NCBI RefSeq assembly: GCF_023100945.1
Contig: NZ_CP064689.1
Location: 868,001-932,000, forward strand
Direction: 5' to 3'
Source of the DNA: Bradyrhizobium sp. 200
GTDB taxonomy: Bacteria > Pseudomonadota > Alphaproteobacteria > Rhizobiales > Xanthobacteraceae
DNA length: 64,000 bases
A model generated the notes under the pieces. That model had not been told where the DNA came from and did no database searches. It worked only from the letters and a program-made list of their open reading frames with translations. This document shows, piece after piece, positions 17,214-25,186 of the stretch. The translations under genes were made by a program, and so were the position numbers. Within the stretch, counting starts at the first letter, position 1, and the number at the start of each line of letters is the position of its first letter.

Positions 17214-17626
17214 TGGTGCGGCACGTCATTGCTCCGGTGGATGAACTGCCGCCGGGGACACGAAAATTCCTCGACATCGACGGGCGGCCGATCGCGATCT
17301 TCAACATCAAGGGCGAGTTCTTCGGCCTGTTGAACCGCTGCCCGCATCAGGGCGCGGCCTTGTGCGAGGGCCCGCTGATCGGACTCGCGCAATCCTCCGA
17401 TCCCGGCGAAATCGAATACACAAAGCTGGGCGAAATCATCCGCTGCCCCTGGCACGGCTGGGAATTCGATATCCGCACCGGCCAGTCCTATTGCGACCCC
17501 AAACGCTTTCGCGCGCGGGCCTATCCGGTGAACGTTGAGCCGGGATCGGCGGTGGTGAAGGGACCGTATGTGGCGGAGACGCTCGCCGTGTCGGTGGAGA
17601 GCGATTACGTGGTGGTGGATTTGTAG
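17213..17626 (+). CDS. Rieske [2Fe-2S] ferredoxin-type protein
   Basis: A 137-residue soluble protein with the Rieske cluster motifs Cys-x-His (NRCPHQGA) near residue 42 and Cys-x-x-His (CPWHGWEF) near residue 80. It carries electrons, most likely to an oxygenase. There is no catalytic oxygenase domain and no signal sequence, so it is ferredoxin-like. The ATG at 17213 shares its first base with the last base of the upstream TGA. No oxygenase large subunit is present nearby, so its partner is elsewhere or the amidohydrolase operon uses it in an unknown way. Confidence 0.9.
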   Translation: MVRHVIAPVDELPPGTRKFLDIDGRPIAIFNIKGEFFGLLNRCPHQGAALCEGPLIGLAQSSDPGEIEYTKLGEIIRCPWHGWEFDIRTGQSYCDPKRFRARAYPVNVEPGSAVVKGPYVAETLAVSVESDYVVVDL

Positions 17627-17652
17627 TCGGGCGTCATTACAAGATTCGCAAG

Positions 17653-17736
17653 GTGGGCAAAGGCGCGTCAGCGCTGTGCCCACCCTCGATCACCGAGCGC
17701 GCTTCCAAATGGTGGGCACGCTCCGCTTTGCCCACT
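17653..17736. repeat. Palindromic element, family D, degenerate copy
   Basis: Arms GTGGGCAAAG near 17653 and CTTTGCCCAC near 17736 with inner GTGCCCACC/GGTGGGCAC. It is a degenerate relative of the intact element at 26743. It lies in the 246-base space after the Rieske gene, where no gene is supported. Confidence 0.65.
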
Positions 17737-17872
17737 ACGATCTCTGGAAGGAGCGGCGCGCGACGCTCGGCCTGGGGCGATCGCCCTACAAGCTTGCAAC
17801 CGAGGAGCGCCGCTCAGAGAGTCTGTTCAACTGGGCGCCGATCGCCGCGCGGTCAGGCCCTTTTGCTGAGGC

Positions 17873-18286
17873 TCAATACGCGCCTTTCATTGGCGTCCAA
17901 TTAAACTGCGGCTGTTGCGGCCCGCCTTGTATGGTTTCGGCCGGGGCTTGTGTGGCTGTAGTTGCGAACGGAGCTGGGCCCATCGTCCCCGGATAAGCGG
18001 TCTGGGCCACGCTTTCAGCGCGCAACGCTTGGCCCAGATGCATGGCGCATCCACTCATCTGCCCACTGAGCATTGCGTCCTGCGCCTGAGCAATCTCCCT
18101 TTCCGCCGTGAACTTGGCGGGGCCGTCGGCCATGGTCTCGACCCCGCCTTCAGCTTTAGCGAAGCTGTCGCCGCTACATCCGACACCGAAATGCGCGGCG
18201 TGATGGACGTGCCCGGCATATGCGGCGGGCACAAAAGCATAGGCCGTTGCAGCCATTGCGGCTGCACCTAGCAACTTCCTGAGCAT
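17873..18286 (-). CDS. Secreted protein of unknown function (137 aa)
   Basis: Begins with a clear Sec signal peptide (basic MLRKLLG start, alanine-rich core, cleavage after Ala-Tyr-Ala near residue 22). The mature start GHVHHAAHFG is rich in histidine. Three cysteines follow in the mature part (GVGCSGDS, SGCAMH region), then a low-complexity Pro/Gln/Thr tail. The ATG at 18286 is preceded by a GGGAAG box with good spacing, which fixes the start. No enzymatic motif is recognised. The histidine-rich N-terminus could bind metal, but this is speculation. Confidence 0.7.
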   Translation of the reverse strand: MLRKLLGAAAMAATAYAFVPAAYAGHVHHAAHFGVGCSGDSFAKAEGGVETMADGPAKFTAEREIAQAQDAMLSGQMSGCAMHLGQALRAESVAQTAYPGTMGPAPFATTATQAPAETIQGGPQQPQFNWTPMKGAY

Positions 18287-18638
18287 TGTTCTTCCCTTTT
18301 TTGCTTTGCAATCCGGCATCATCGCCGGACTACCCAATTAACACCGGCTGCGTCCAATCGTCGCGGGCGATCGGAATGAACTTTCCGCGATTTTGCGCGA
18401 TCCAAATGTGATCGGCAGTAATTGCAATACCGCCGCACGCCCTTACGAGGGGGCCACCTCCCACCGATCAAGCTCGATGAGTGGGGGCGTGTCGCGTTGT
18501 ACGGCTCACTTCACTTGCAAACACGCTCGACGTGCAATGCTGGCGGCTGTGGGCGGGCCTGTCGGCTTCCGTGGCCTTCCGCGGAGTGCTAGCGTTCAGA
18601 CCGAACCCACTCGTCTGGGGAGCGCTCCATGAGCGAGA
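18287..18638. other. Intergenic region without a supported gene
   Basis: This 352-base divergent spacer holds the upstream region of the secreted protein (17873-18286) and of the DedA-like gene. A small TCCGGC/GCCGGA hairpin is present near 18311-18327. Short frames on both strands have no recognisable product. Confidence 0.5.
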
Positions 18639-19244
18639 TTGGGTGGGCTTACATTGCTGTTTCCGACGGATCTGACCTCGTTCCTCGACCTCATACGCCA
18701 GCACGGCGATGTGGCCTACAGCCTCATGTTTGCCTATGCGGCCTCGCATAGCCTGCTGCTTGCGCTATTCGCCGGCTATGCGGCGCATTCGGGCGCGCTG
18801 GGTCTTGGCACGCTCATCGTGATGTGCTGGTTCGGCAGTTTCACCGGCGACGTCATTCGCTTCTGGATCGGGCGGCGCTATGGCGGCCGCTTGCTCCTTC
18901 GTTTTCCGCGGTTCGAGCGCCCCGTGCAGACCGTCGTTCGCCTGACGGATCGTCACTATCTCTGGATGATCCTGTTTCACCGTTTTCCGCATGGCATCCG
19001 CGGGCTCGCGGGGTTTGCTTACGGGATATCGCGGCTGCCCTGGTCCACTTTCCTTGCGCTCAACTTCGTCGCGGCGGGCCTTTGGTCCGGAGCCGTTGTC
19101 TCGGCCGGCTATGCCTTTGGCCAATTCTCGGAGACGTCCATCAACAATGCCTCCTCTAGCCTTGGCATCGTGATGCTGGTCGCGTTCCTCGGCCTGTCCT
19201 GGTTGCTCAGCAGGAAGCTCGATCAGATCGTGGAGCGATACTGA
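18639..19244 (+). CDS. DedA/SNARE-associated family membrane protein
   Basis: About 201 residues with several hydrophobic segments and the DedA core: GSFTGDVIRFWIGRRYGG and the FHRFPHGIRGLAGFAYGIS block with its conserved Arg and Gly. DedA proteins are inner-membrane proteins linked to lipid-carrier or polyamine flux and envelope stress. The start is unclear. This frame opens with TTG at 18639. The ATG with the best ribosome-binding site (GGGGAG, then ATG at 18629) is in a different frame that stops near 18750. Either TTG is used or a small frameshift separates the true start from the body. Confidence 0.8.
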   Translation: MGGLTLLFPTDLTSFLDLIRQHGDVAYSLMFAYAASHSLLLALFAGYAAHSGALGLGTLIVMCWFGSFTGDVIRFWIGRRYGGRLLLRFPRFERPVQTVVRLTDRHYLWMILFHRFPHGIRGLAGFAYGISRLPWSTFLALNFVAAGLWSGAVVSAGYAFGQFSETSINNASSSLGIVMLVAFLGLSWLLSRKLDQIVERY

Positions 19245-19496
19245 AGCAGGAGGGGGCAAAGGCGCTCTTGCGCCATGCCCACCATCGCGCGCATCACTCG
19301 GGATGGCGGGCACGCTTCGCTTTCGCGCGTTGAGCTACGGCGGACAAGTCGCTTTGCCGACCCGACGTTTGCTACTCGTCCATTGGGCCGGCAAGGGTAC
19401 GACGAAGGCGCTGAGTCTCGCGCCACGTCTCACCAACCTCTTTCCCAAGACGAGCGAGCTTGGTTGCTAGCTGCATGATGATGAGTGTGACCATGG

Positions 19497-19706
19497 CTAT
19501 CGCCCCGCCTTGACGAGCAAACGGCTGATTTGCCGCTCGGCATCATCAGACAGCTTTTGTAGCCCGTGAGTAGCAATGTACTCTTCGACAACGCGGTCAG
19601 CATGCCGCTGACGGGCTTCGGCGTTAACGCGCAATAATCGTGCGAAAAATGAGGGTTTTTTGGTCGGAGCAGAAAGCCAGGCTCCAGTAGTTAGGACGTT
19701 CGCCAT
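19497..19706 (-). CDS. Small protein of unknown function (69 aa)
   Basis: A compact basic protein (MANVLTTGAWLSAPTKKPSF then FARLLRVNAEARQRHADRVV). The ATG at 19706 is preceded by an AAAAGGAG box six bases upstream, good evidence for translation. The mid-section is helical and amphipathic with many Arg and Glu, and the C-terminus has RQISRLLVKAGR. No known domain is recognised. It stands alone; the 250 bases between it and the DedA-like gene contain only degenerate family-D repeat sequence (about 19257-19360). Confidence 0.6.
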   Translation of the reverse strand: MANVLTTGAWLSAPTKKPSFFARLLRVNAEARQRHADRVVEEYIATHGLQKLSDDAERQISRLLVKAGR

Positions 19707-19880
19707 AGATGGCTCCTTTTCGGAGTTGTCCTTGGGGCGAATTTCCTACCTGAATCACACATAGGTACTGGTAAGCGCCAATGCGAGGTCAAATAGCGCG
19801 CATTCGTGCACTAATTTGTGTCTTTTCGTGAAAATGCGCGAAGCAGTCACGCTCCGATGAGATCGCGAAACTGCATCCAC

Positions 19881-20000
19881 CGTCATTGCGAGGAGCGAAG
19901 CGACGAAGCAATCCATTCCTCCGCAAGCCGCGAAATTGATTGCTTCGCTGAGCCTGTCATCCGGCAGCGCTTCGCGCTGACCGGGTGGCTCGCAAAGACG
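19881..20000. repeat. Palindromic intergenic element, family F, copy 1
   Basis: Starts with CGTCATTGCGAGGAGCGAAG and closes with a degraded CTCGCAAAGACG arm; inner arms GAAGCAATCCAT and TTGATTGCTTCG are visible. A better-preserved copy is at 31220 and a half copy at 26726. It ends 18 bases before the tcuB stop codon. Confidence 0.75.
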
Positions 20001-20017
20001 TGGAGAGGCCGCCGGCC

Positions 20018-21133
20018 TTACTCCCCCGTCCCATGCCCCATCGCCTTCCGCTCCATCGCGTATCGCACCAGCGCGACGAAGCGATAGATGCCATGCACGA
20101 ACTTGCCGTAGGGCATGGTGACGAACAGCGAGAACACCACGCCGAGATGCAGCGCCAGCAGCGGGCCCATCGCCGCCGTCTCGCGCAGGATCAAGAGCGC
20201 CATGCCGGTCAGGCTGGTAAGGAACAGCATGACGATGAAGGCGACATCCATGCCATAGCGCGCTTTATCGACCAGGACGGAATCGCGCTTCCAGCGCTCG
20301 GTGAGCAAGCCGACCGGCCCGATCAACAGCCCGATGCCGCCGAGCGTACCCAGCACGACGGGCAGATCCCACCACGGATACGGCGCCTCGCGTGCCAGGA
20401 GATAGTGATAGAGCGTCGCGACGCAGGTGGAGGCGAAGCACAGCGCAAAGCCGTAGAAAGTGAAATGGTGATAGAGCTTGCGGCGGTCCGTCGGGCGATC
20501 GTCCTCATTGAAGCAGCCGACGCCGCCGCCGTCGAGATAGCGCAGCTCGCCGGCATCGCGAATGGCCTGAAACAATGCGCCCGCGTCGGTCTTCATGCCG
20601 ACGGGCTCGCCGATGTCGCGCCAGAACGCGCGCACGCCCATGATCAGCGCCACGATCGCATAGAGGAACGCGGCCCCGAACAACGCGGCCATCGCGTTAT
20701 GTGGCATCAATTTGTAGAACGCGCCCGGACCGGTATGGACGCCGAACAGCACCTGCCGGTCGTTCAGCGCCGCAAAGCCGAAGATGAACGCGGCAACGCT
20801 GATCGCGGCAACGAGGCTGATGACGAGACCGTTGCGCGCGAAGGCGCCGGCGAACGCGCGGGGCCACGCATAGGCCGCGTAGGACTCGGCCCGCGCCACC
20901 GCGAGCGTCTTCGGGACGTTGACGTTGAATTCATGCGGCGGCGAGAACTGGCAGTCGGTGTAGCAGGCGCCGCAGGCGTGGCAGAGATTGGCGAGATAAT
21001 TGAGATCGCCGTCGGAAAATGCGCGGCGCATTTCCATCGCCGGAAATACTGCGCAGAGGCCCTCGCAATAGCGGCAGGAATTGCAGACCGTCATCAGGCG
21101 GTCGGCCTCTTCCAGAATTCGCGTTCCGTGCAT
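20018..21133 (-). CDS. tcuB: Tricarballylate-utilisation type iron-sulfur/membrane protein TcuB
   Basis: A 371-residue protein with two N-terminal 4Fe-4S motifs, CNSCRYCEGLC near residue 17 and CHACGACYTDC near residue 51, followed by about six membrane helices. This is the TcuB/CobZ-C layout, in which electrons from a flavoprotein (TcuA) pass through the clusters into the quinone pool. The ATG at 21133 follows an AGGAAG box. The gene lies 30 bases after the esterase and downstream of tcuA on the same strand. TcuA/TcuB homologues also act in other alpha-oxidations (CobZ), so the substrate need not be tricarballylate. Confidence 0.88.
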   Translation of the reverse strand: MHGTRILEEADRLMTVCNSCRYCEGLCAVFPAMEMRRAFSDGDLNYLANLCHACGACYTDCQFSPPHEFNVNVPKTLAVARAESYAAYAWPRAFAGAFARNGLVISLVAAISVAAFIFGFAALNDRQVLFGVHTGPGAFYKLMPHNAMAALFGAAFLYAIVALIMGVRAFWRDIGEPVGMKTDAGALFQAIRDAGELRYLDGGGVGCFNEDDRPTDRRKLYHHFTFYGFALCFASTCVATLYHYLLAREAPYPWWDLPVVLGTLGGIGLLIGPVGLLTERWKRDSVLVDKARYGMDVAFIVMLFLTSLTGMALLILRETAAMGPLLALHLGVVFSLFVTMPYGKFVHGIYRFVALVRYAMERKAMGHGTGE

Positions 21134-21163
21134 CCGTTGCTTCCTGCCCTCAAACGAATCCGC

Positions 21164-22195
21164 TTACTTCGTCAGCCCCTTGCCTTCGAGCCATTTCTGG
21201 ATCAGGGCGGCGACCTCGGCATTGTTCTTGTCCATCATCACCATGTGCGAATTACCCTTGATGCCGGCCTGCGGCAGGTCGACGACATCGACGCTGCCGC
21301 CCGCGGCCTTGATGGCGTCCGCAAAGGCGATGCCGTTGGCGCGGATCTTCGGCCAGCGCGAGTCCTTCTCGATGTAGTCGCCGTAAACGATCAGCGTCGG
21401 AATATTTTTCAGAACATCGACCTTGGCGGGATCGCCGACGCCGGCGGGCTCGATCGCGATCAGCGCCTTGACCTTGTCGGGACGCGCCTGCGCCACCTTG
21501 AAACCGAAACTGCCGGCCTGGCTGTGGAAAAGGATGATGGACGGACCGACACGGTCGATCTCGGCGATATAGGCGGCGATGATGGCGTCATCAGTCGTGG
21601 TCCAGCGCGGCACGTTCTGCTTGACGAAATTCTCATAGCCTTCGTTGGGAAACTGGCTGCCCGGCATCAGCTTGCGCTTGGCCGGATCCGGATTGTAGGA
21701 GCCCGCGCCATCGCCGATACGAAAGCGCTCGAATGGATTGGCTGTCGTGAGGAACACCGGCTCGCTCTTGAAGATATCAGGGTATTGCGCCCACCCCGCA
21801 CGGCCGCGCTCGACCGCGTCGGAATTGTAGACGGCCCAGCCCTTGCGCAGGAAATGGTTCAGCCAGCCTCCGCGTCCGTCCGGCGTGGTCTCGTAGGTCA
21901 CGCCGGTGAGGCTGCCGCCGTGCCACATCAGGAGCGGATAGGCGCCATTCTCGTTGGCCGGCAGAAAGTACTGCACATACATCTGCTCGACCTGATAGGT
22001 GCCGTTGGGATCGACCTTTGCCGGCACGCCGCCGGGGGTGAAGGTCACGTCCTTCACCGGCTTGCCGGAAATCTCGACCAGCCGCCCACCGACATGGAAC
22101 GAGCCCATGTCGCGCAGCGCGATCGGCTCAGCCGCGTTGACCAGCGTCGCGGACATCAGAACTGCAACAGCAGAGACAATCGCTACGCGCATCAT
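21164..22195 (-). CDS. Secreted alpha/beta-hydrolase (esterase)
   Basis: A 343-residue exported hydrolase. A signal peptide covers about residues 1-22, ending Val-Asn-Ala-Ala. The oxyanion region WHGGSLTG lies near residue 85. The nucleophile elbow is HSQAGSFGF near residue 223, and a C-terminal His sits in GNSHMVMMD. The ATG at 22195 follows a perfect GGAGG box. It lies between tcuA and tcuB on the same strand, so it may release the carboxylic acid that TcuA oxidises from an ester. That link is inference from gene order. Confidence 0.8.
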   Translation of the reverse strand: MMRVAIVSAVAVLMSATLVNAAEPIALRDMGSFHVGGRLVEISGKPVKDVTFTPGGVPAKVDPNGTYQVEQMYVQYFLPANENGAYPLLMWHGGSLTGVTYETTPDGRGGWLNHFLRKGWAVYNSDAVERGRAGWAQYPDIFKSEPVFLTTANPFERFRIGDGAGSYNPDPAKRKLMPGSQFPNEGYENFVKQNVPRWTTTDDAIIAAYIAEIDRVGPSIILFHSQAGSFGFKVAQARPDKVKALIAIEPAGVGDPAKVDVLKNIPTLIVYGDYIEKDSRWPKIRANGIAFADAIKAAGGSVDVVDLPQAGIKGNSHMVMMDKNNAEVAALIQKWLEGKGLTK

Positions 22196-22212
22196 CAATC
22201 CTCCCGTCGTTG

Positions 22213-22318
22213 TCTCCCTCTTCCCGCCCTTCGCGGGGTCGAGACGAGCGAAGCTCGCTCTTAGAGGGTAGGGTGAGGGGCTCTCTCCATGCACCGTGCT
22301 CGCGGAGAGTGAACCCCA
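22213..22318. repeat. Palindromic intergenic element, family A, copy 2 (partial)
   Basis: Contains GAGACGAGCGAAGCTCGCTC, GGGTGAGGGGCTCTCTCC and the terminal CGCGGAGAG of family A, but lacks the mirrored CCCACAAGGGG half. It separates tcuA from the esterase gene. Confidence 0.7.
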
Positions 22319-22320
22319 AA

Positions 22321-23721
22321 CTAATTCCTCGCATTCTTCGCCGCTTCCCGTCCCGCGACCCGGCCGAACACGCTGCCGATGGTCATGCCGATGCCGGCCG
22401 CATAACCCTTGCCGAGCACGTTGCCGGCCATGATCTCGCCGGCCGCGAACATGTTGGCGGAAGGCTTGCCGTCCTTCATCACCATGCGCGACTGCTTGTT
22501 CACGCGGGTGCCGAGATAGGTGAAGGTGATGCCGGGCCGCACCGGATAGGCGAGGTAAGGCGGCGTCTCGATCCTGCGCGCCCAATGCGTCTTCGGTGGC
22601 GCGATGCCTTCGGTGCGGCAATCGTCGAGGATGGTGTGGTCGAAGGTGCCGGGCTGCACCGCGGCGTTGAAATCGGTAACCGTTTTCTCCAGCGCGGCCG
22701 GATCGAGTTCGAGCTTGCCGGCGAGTTCGCCAAGCGTTGCGCCTGCGATCGGCGGAAACAGCGTCGGCATGAAGCTCGTGACAACAGTGGAATCGAAAAT
22801 GATGTAGGCGATCTGGTCGGGCTGCGCGGCCACCAAGCGTCCCCAGATGGCGTAACGCTTCGGCCAGATGTCCTCGCCCTCGTCATAGAATCGCTGGGCG
22901 TGCTTGTTGACGACGATGCCGAACACCACCGAGTCGTGCCGCGTGATGATGCCGCCGTCGAATTTCGGCGCGCGGGCGTCGATCGCGACCGCATGGCATT
23001 GCGTAGGATCGCCGATGTCCTGCACGCCCTTGTCGAGCAGCATCTTCAGGATCGAGCCGCGGTTATAGGGCGTGCCGCGGATCAGGAAATTGTCGGCGGC
23101 CTCGCCCCAATATTCCTTCAGCCATTCGATGTTGGCTTCAAAGCCGCCGGCCGCTGCCACCAGCGCTGCGGCACGAATTTCTGTTGCACCATTGACCGGT
23201 TGCTTCAACGTTGCGGACAGGAACATGCCGTGCTCGATCTCGAGGTCGGTAACCTCTGCATCGTAGACGATCTCGACGCCGAGTTTTTCGGCGGTGAGAT
23301 AGAGCGCATTCAGCATCGCGCGTCCGCCGCCCAGGAAGAACGAATTGGTGCGGCCCAGGCTCAGCGTGCCGCCGAGCGAGGGCTGCCAGCGCACGCCCTG
23401 TTCGACGATCCAGTTCAGGATGTCCTTGGACTCCTTGATCATGAACTTGGCCAGTTCCTCGTCGGTCTGCCCGCCGGTCAGGCGCAGCAGATCGTCCCAG
23501 AACTCTTCCTCGGTATAGGGCCCGGTGAGGATGTCGGTTGCGGCATCATGCGCGCAACGCATGTTGCGGGTGTGGCGGGTGTTGCCGCCGCGATAGAACT
23601 TTGGCGCGCCTTCCAGCACCAGCACCGAGGCGCCGGCGCGCCGTGCGCTGATCGCGGCGCACAGGGCGGCGTTACCGCCGCCGATCACAAGCACATCGAA
23701 TTTTTGAGTGAGATCGACCAT
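22321..23721 (-). CDS. tcuA: FAD-dependent tricarballylate dehydrogenase TcuA
   Basis: Flavoprotein of 466 aa of the succinate dehydrogenase/fumarate reductase flavoprotein fold. The dinucleotide motif VLVIGGGNAALCAAISARRAG is at residues 10-30. The TcuA-typical GGNTRHTRNMRCAHD follows, and a second FAD-binding stretch FAAGEIMAGNVLGKGYAAGIG lies near the C-terminus. TcuA oxidises tricarballylate to cis-aconitate, with TcuB reoxidising the flavin. Upstream in the same direction is a LysR gene, matching the TcuR position. No TcuC transporter gene is seen nearby. The wider TcuA/CobZ family has other substrates, so the exact reaction is inferred. Confidence 0.88.
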   Translation of the reverse strand: MVDLTQKFDVLVIGGGNAALCAAISARRAGASVLVLEGAPKFYRGGNTRHTRNMRCAHDAATDILTGPYTEEEFWDDLLRLTGGQTDEELAKFMIKESKDILNWIVEQGVRWQPSLGGTLSLGRTNSFFLGGGRAMLNALYLTAEKLGVEIVYDAEVTDLEIEHGMFLSATLKQPVNGATEIRAAALVAAAGGFEANIEWLKEYWGEAADNFLIRGTPYNRGSILKMLLDKGVQDIGDPTQCHAVAIDARAPKFDGGIITRHDSVVFGIVVNKHAQRFYDEGEDIWPKRYAIWGRLVAAQPDQIAYIIFDSTVVTSFMPTLFPPIAGATLGELAGKLELDPAALEKTVTDFNAAVQPGTFDHTILDDCRTEGIAPPKTHWARRIETPPYLAYPVRPGITFTYLGTRVNKQSRMVMKDGKPSANMFAAGEIMAGNVLGKGYAAGIGMTIGSVFGRVAGREAAKNARN

Positions 23722-23898
23722 GCGCTCTTGTTATCGTTGTTGGCATGGAAATCAAACCGGCGCTCGGCCGGGCAAGTCCATCCGTCCCGGCGTTTTTCTA
23801 GCCTGCTGAAGCGGCCGCGTCACGCGTCTCGTACGTTTCGAAATGCGGCGTCATGCGACGATGTCGCATGCGTATCGTCGCGCGGAATTTCTGTTGCG

Positions 23899-24798
23899 TC
23901 AGGGCTTGCTCTGGACGGAATTGAGCAGCCATTGCCGGAAGGCCGACAGTTTTGGCGGATCGGTTCTTCCCGCAGGCGAGACCAGATAGAACCCGGCATC
24001 GACCGGGAACGCGATTTTGAAGGGGACCACCAGGCGTCCCTTGGCGATGTCTTCCTGAACATAGGCGGTGCGGCCCATCGCAACGCCGAGGCCGTCGATC
24101 GCGGCCTGCACGGTCATGAAGATCATGTCGAAGGTGACGCCGGGCTGCTTCGAATAATCGGCCGGCAGACCGGCCACCGTCAGCCACAACCGCCAGTCGT
24201 CGCTGTTGGCGTTGCTGGTGTGCAGCAGCACGTGATCCCTAAGGTCTTCCGGGCATTTCAGCGGCTTGTTGCCCTTGAGCAGCGCCGGGCTGCAAACCGG
24301 AAACAGCTCATCCGCCATCAGCCAGTCGGCACGCAGTCCCGCCCACTGGCCGCGGCCGTAGCGGATGGCGGCATCGACCTTGTCGCGCTGGAAGTCCACC
24401 AGGCTGGTCGAGGTGGTAATGCGGACATCGATCCCGTGATGGGCTTCCTGAAAGGCGGTCAGTCGCGGCAGCAGCCATTTGGCGGCGAGCGAGGCCAGCG
24501 TCGAGACCGTCAGCACATGGTCGTCGTCCTTGCGCAGCAGGCGGTCGGTCGCGAGCCTGAGGTCGTTGAAGGCGGCGCGGATACCCGGAAGGTAGTCCTG
24601 CGCTTCCGCTGTCAGGGCCAGCGCGCGGTTCTGGCGGATGAACAGGCGAACGCCGAGTTCTTCCTCCAGCCGCTTGATCTGGTGGCTGATCGCGGTCTGC
24701 GTGACGTTCAACTCCGAGGCTGCCTGGGTGAAGCTCAGATGCCGAGCCGCGGCCTCAAATGCTCGCAATCCATTCAGCGACGGCAGCCTTGCGGTCAT
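23899..24798 (-). CDS. LysR-family regulator (GcvA type)
   Basis: A 299-residue regulator. The winged helix-turn-helix (about residues 5-64) contains LSFTQAASELNVTQTAISHQ, characteristic of the GcvA group, and the effector domain runs from about 92. It is divergent from a DUF1127 gene and co-oriented with tcuA 177 bases downstream. It could therefore be a TcuR-like activator, a regulator of the DUF1127 gene, or both. The shared upstream region has an ATGA-N7-TCAT dyad (24817-24831), the T-N11-A pattern typical of LysR targets. Confidence 0.9.
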   Translation of the reverse strand: MTARLPSLNGLRAFEAAARHLSFTQAASELNVTQTAISHQIKRLEEELGVRLFIRQNRALALTAEAQDYLPGIRAAFNDLRLATDRLLRKDDDHVLTVSTLASLAAKWLLPRLTAFQEAHHGIDVRITTSTSLVDFQRDKVDAAIRYGRGQWAGLRADWLMADELFPVCSPALLKGNKPLKCPEDLRDHVLLHTSNANSDDWRLWLTVAGLPADYSKQPGVTFDMIFMTVQAAIDGLGVAMGRTAYVQEDIAKGRLVVPFKIAFPVDAGFYLVSPAGRTDPPKLSAFRQWLLNSVQSKP

Positions 24799-24816
24799 TC
24801 CGCGATCCCCAAATGC

Positions 24817-24831
24817 ATGAGTTTATATCAT
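24817..24831. promoter_or_regulatory. Candidate LysR-binding dyad
   Basis: ATGA-GTTTATA-TCAT matches the T-N11-A rule for LysR-type boxes. It lies 19 bases upstream of the LysR start and 82 bases upstream of the DUF1127 start, a normal place for autoregulation and control of the divergent gene. Confidence 0.4.
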
Positions 24832-24912
24832 CCGAAGCGGTACAAAGTGTCGTTTGTGGATAGCCCGAATAGCACAGATATTCGGTGCAACAGGATACTA
24901 CAGGAGCCGAAA

Positions 24913-25116
24913 ATGTCCACTTTCACCCATGAATCGATGATAAATCATCATGAACCGGGGCTTTTGAGCCAGATCGGTGAGACCTTCCATGTCTGGCGGC
25001 AGCGCTATCGGTCGCGACGCGAACTGGCGAGCTGGTCCGAACGAGAACTCCACGACATCGGCATCTCCTGGAGCGATGTCGCCTACGAGGCCGAAAAGCC
25101 GTTCTGGCGGGCTTGA
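24913..25116 (+). CDS. DUF1127 domain protein
   Basis: A 67-residue protein ending in the DUF1127 helix-turn core (WRQRYRSRRELASWSERELH, then DIGISWSDV). DUF1127 proteins are small, basic, and in several alphaproteobacteria bind RNA or affect phosphate and carbon metabolism. The ATG at 24913 follows a CAGGAG box, so the start is secure. It is divergent from a GcvA-type LysR gene, an arrangement common in rhizobia, and is closed by its own terminator at 25127. Confidence 0.88.
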   Translation: MSTFTHESMINHHEPGLLSQIGETFHVWRQRYRSRRELASWSERELHDIGISWSDVAYEAEKPFWRA

Positions 25117-25126
25117 ATCGCCGCCG

Positions 25127-25166
25127 GGCCGGCGTCGCCTCATCAGAGGGACGCCGGCCGCTTTTT
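25127..25166 (+). terminator. Rho-independent terminator after the DUF1127 gene
   Basis: A ten-base stem, GGCCGGCGTC (25127-25136) with GACGCCGGCC (25150-25159), is followed by GCTTTTT. It begins ten bases after the DUF1127 stop codon. Confidence 0.85.
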
Positions 25167-25186
25167 GGAACCGACAGGAGCGGGCC

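Noticed and set aside
19985..22264. Plus-strand reading frame of about 760 codons
   Set aside because: Antisense to tcuB and the esterase, both with clear motifs, signal peptide and ribosome-binding sites.
20018..24798. Complete tricarballylate operon including the TcuC transporter
   Set aside because: No MFS-type citrate/tricarballylate transporter gene is adjacent; the MFS gene at 62211 is far away and of the drug-export type.
22210..25116. Very long plus-strand reading frame (over 950 codons)
   Set aside because: It runs antisense through tcuA and the LysR gene, and its translation has the His/Arg/Gln-rich composition typical of the complement of high-G+C genes. Only its last 68 codons (DUF1127) are real.
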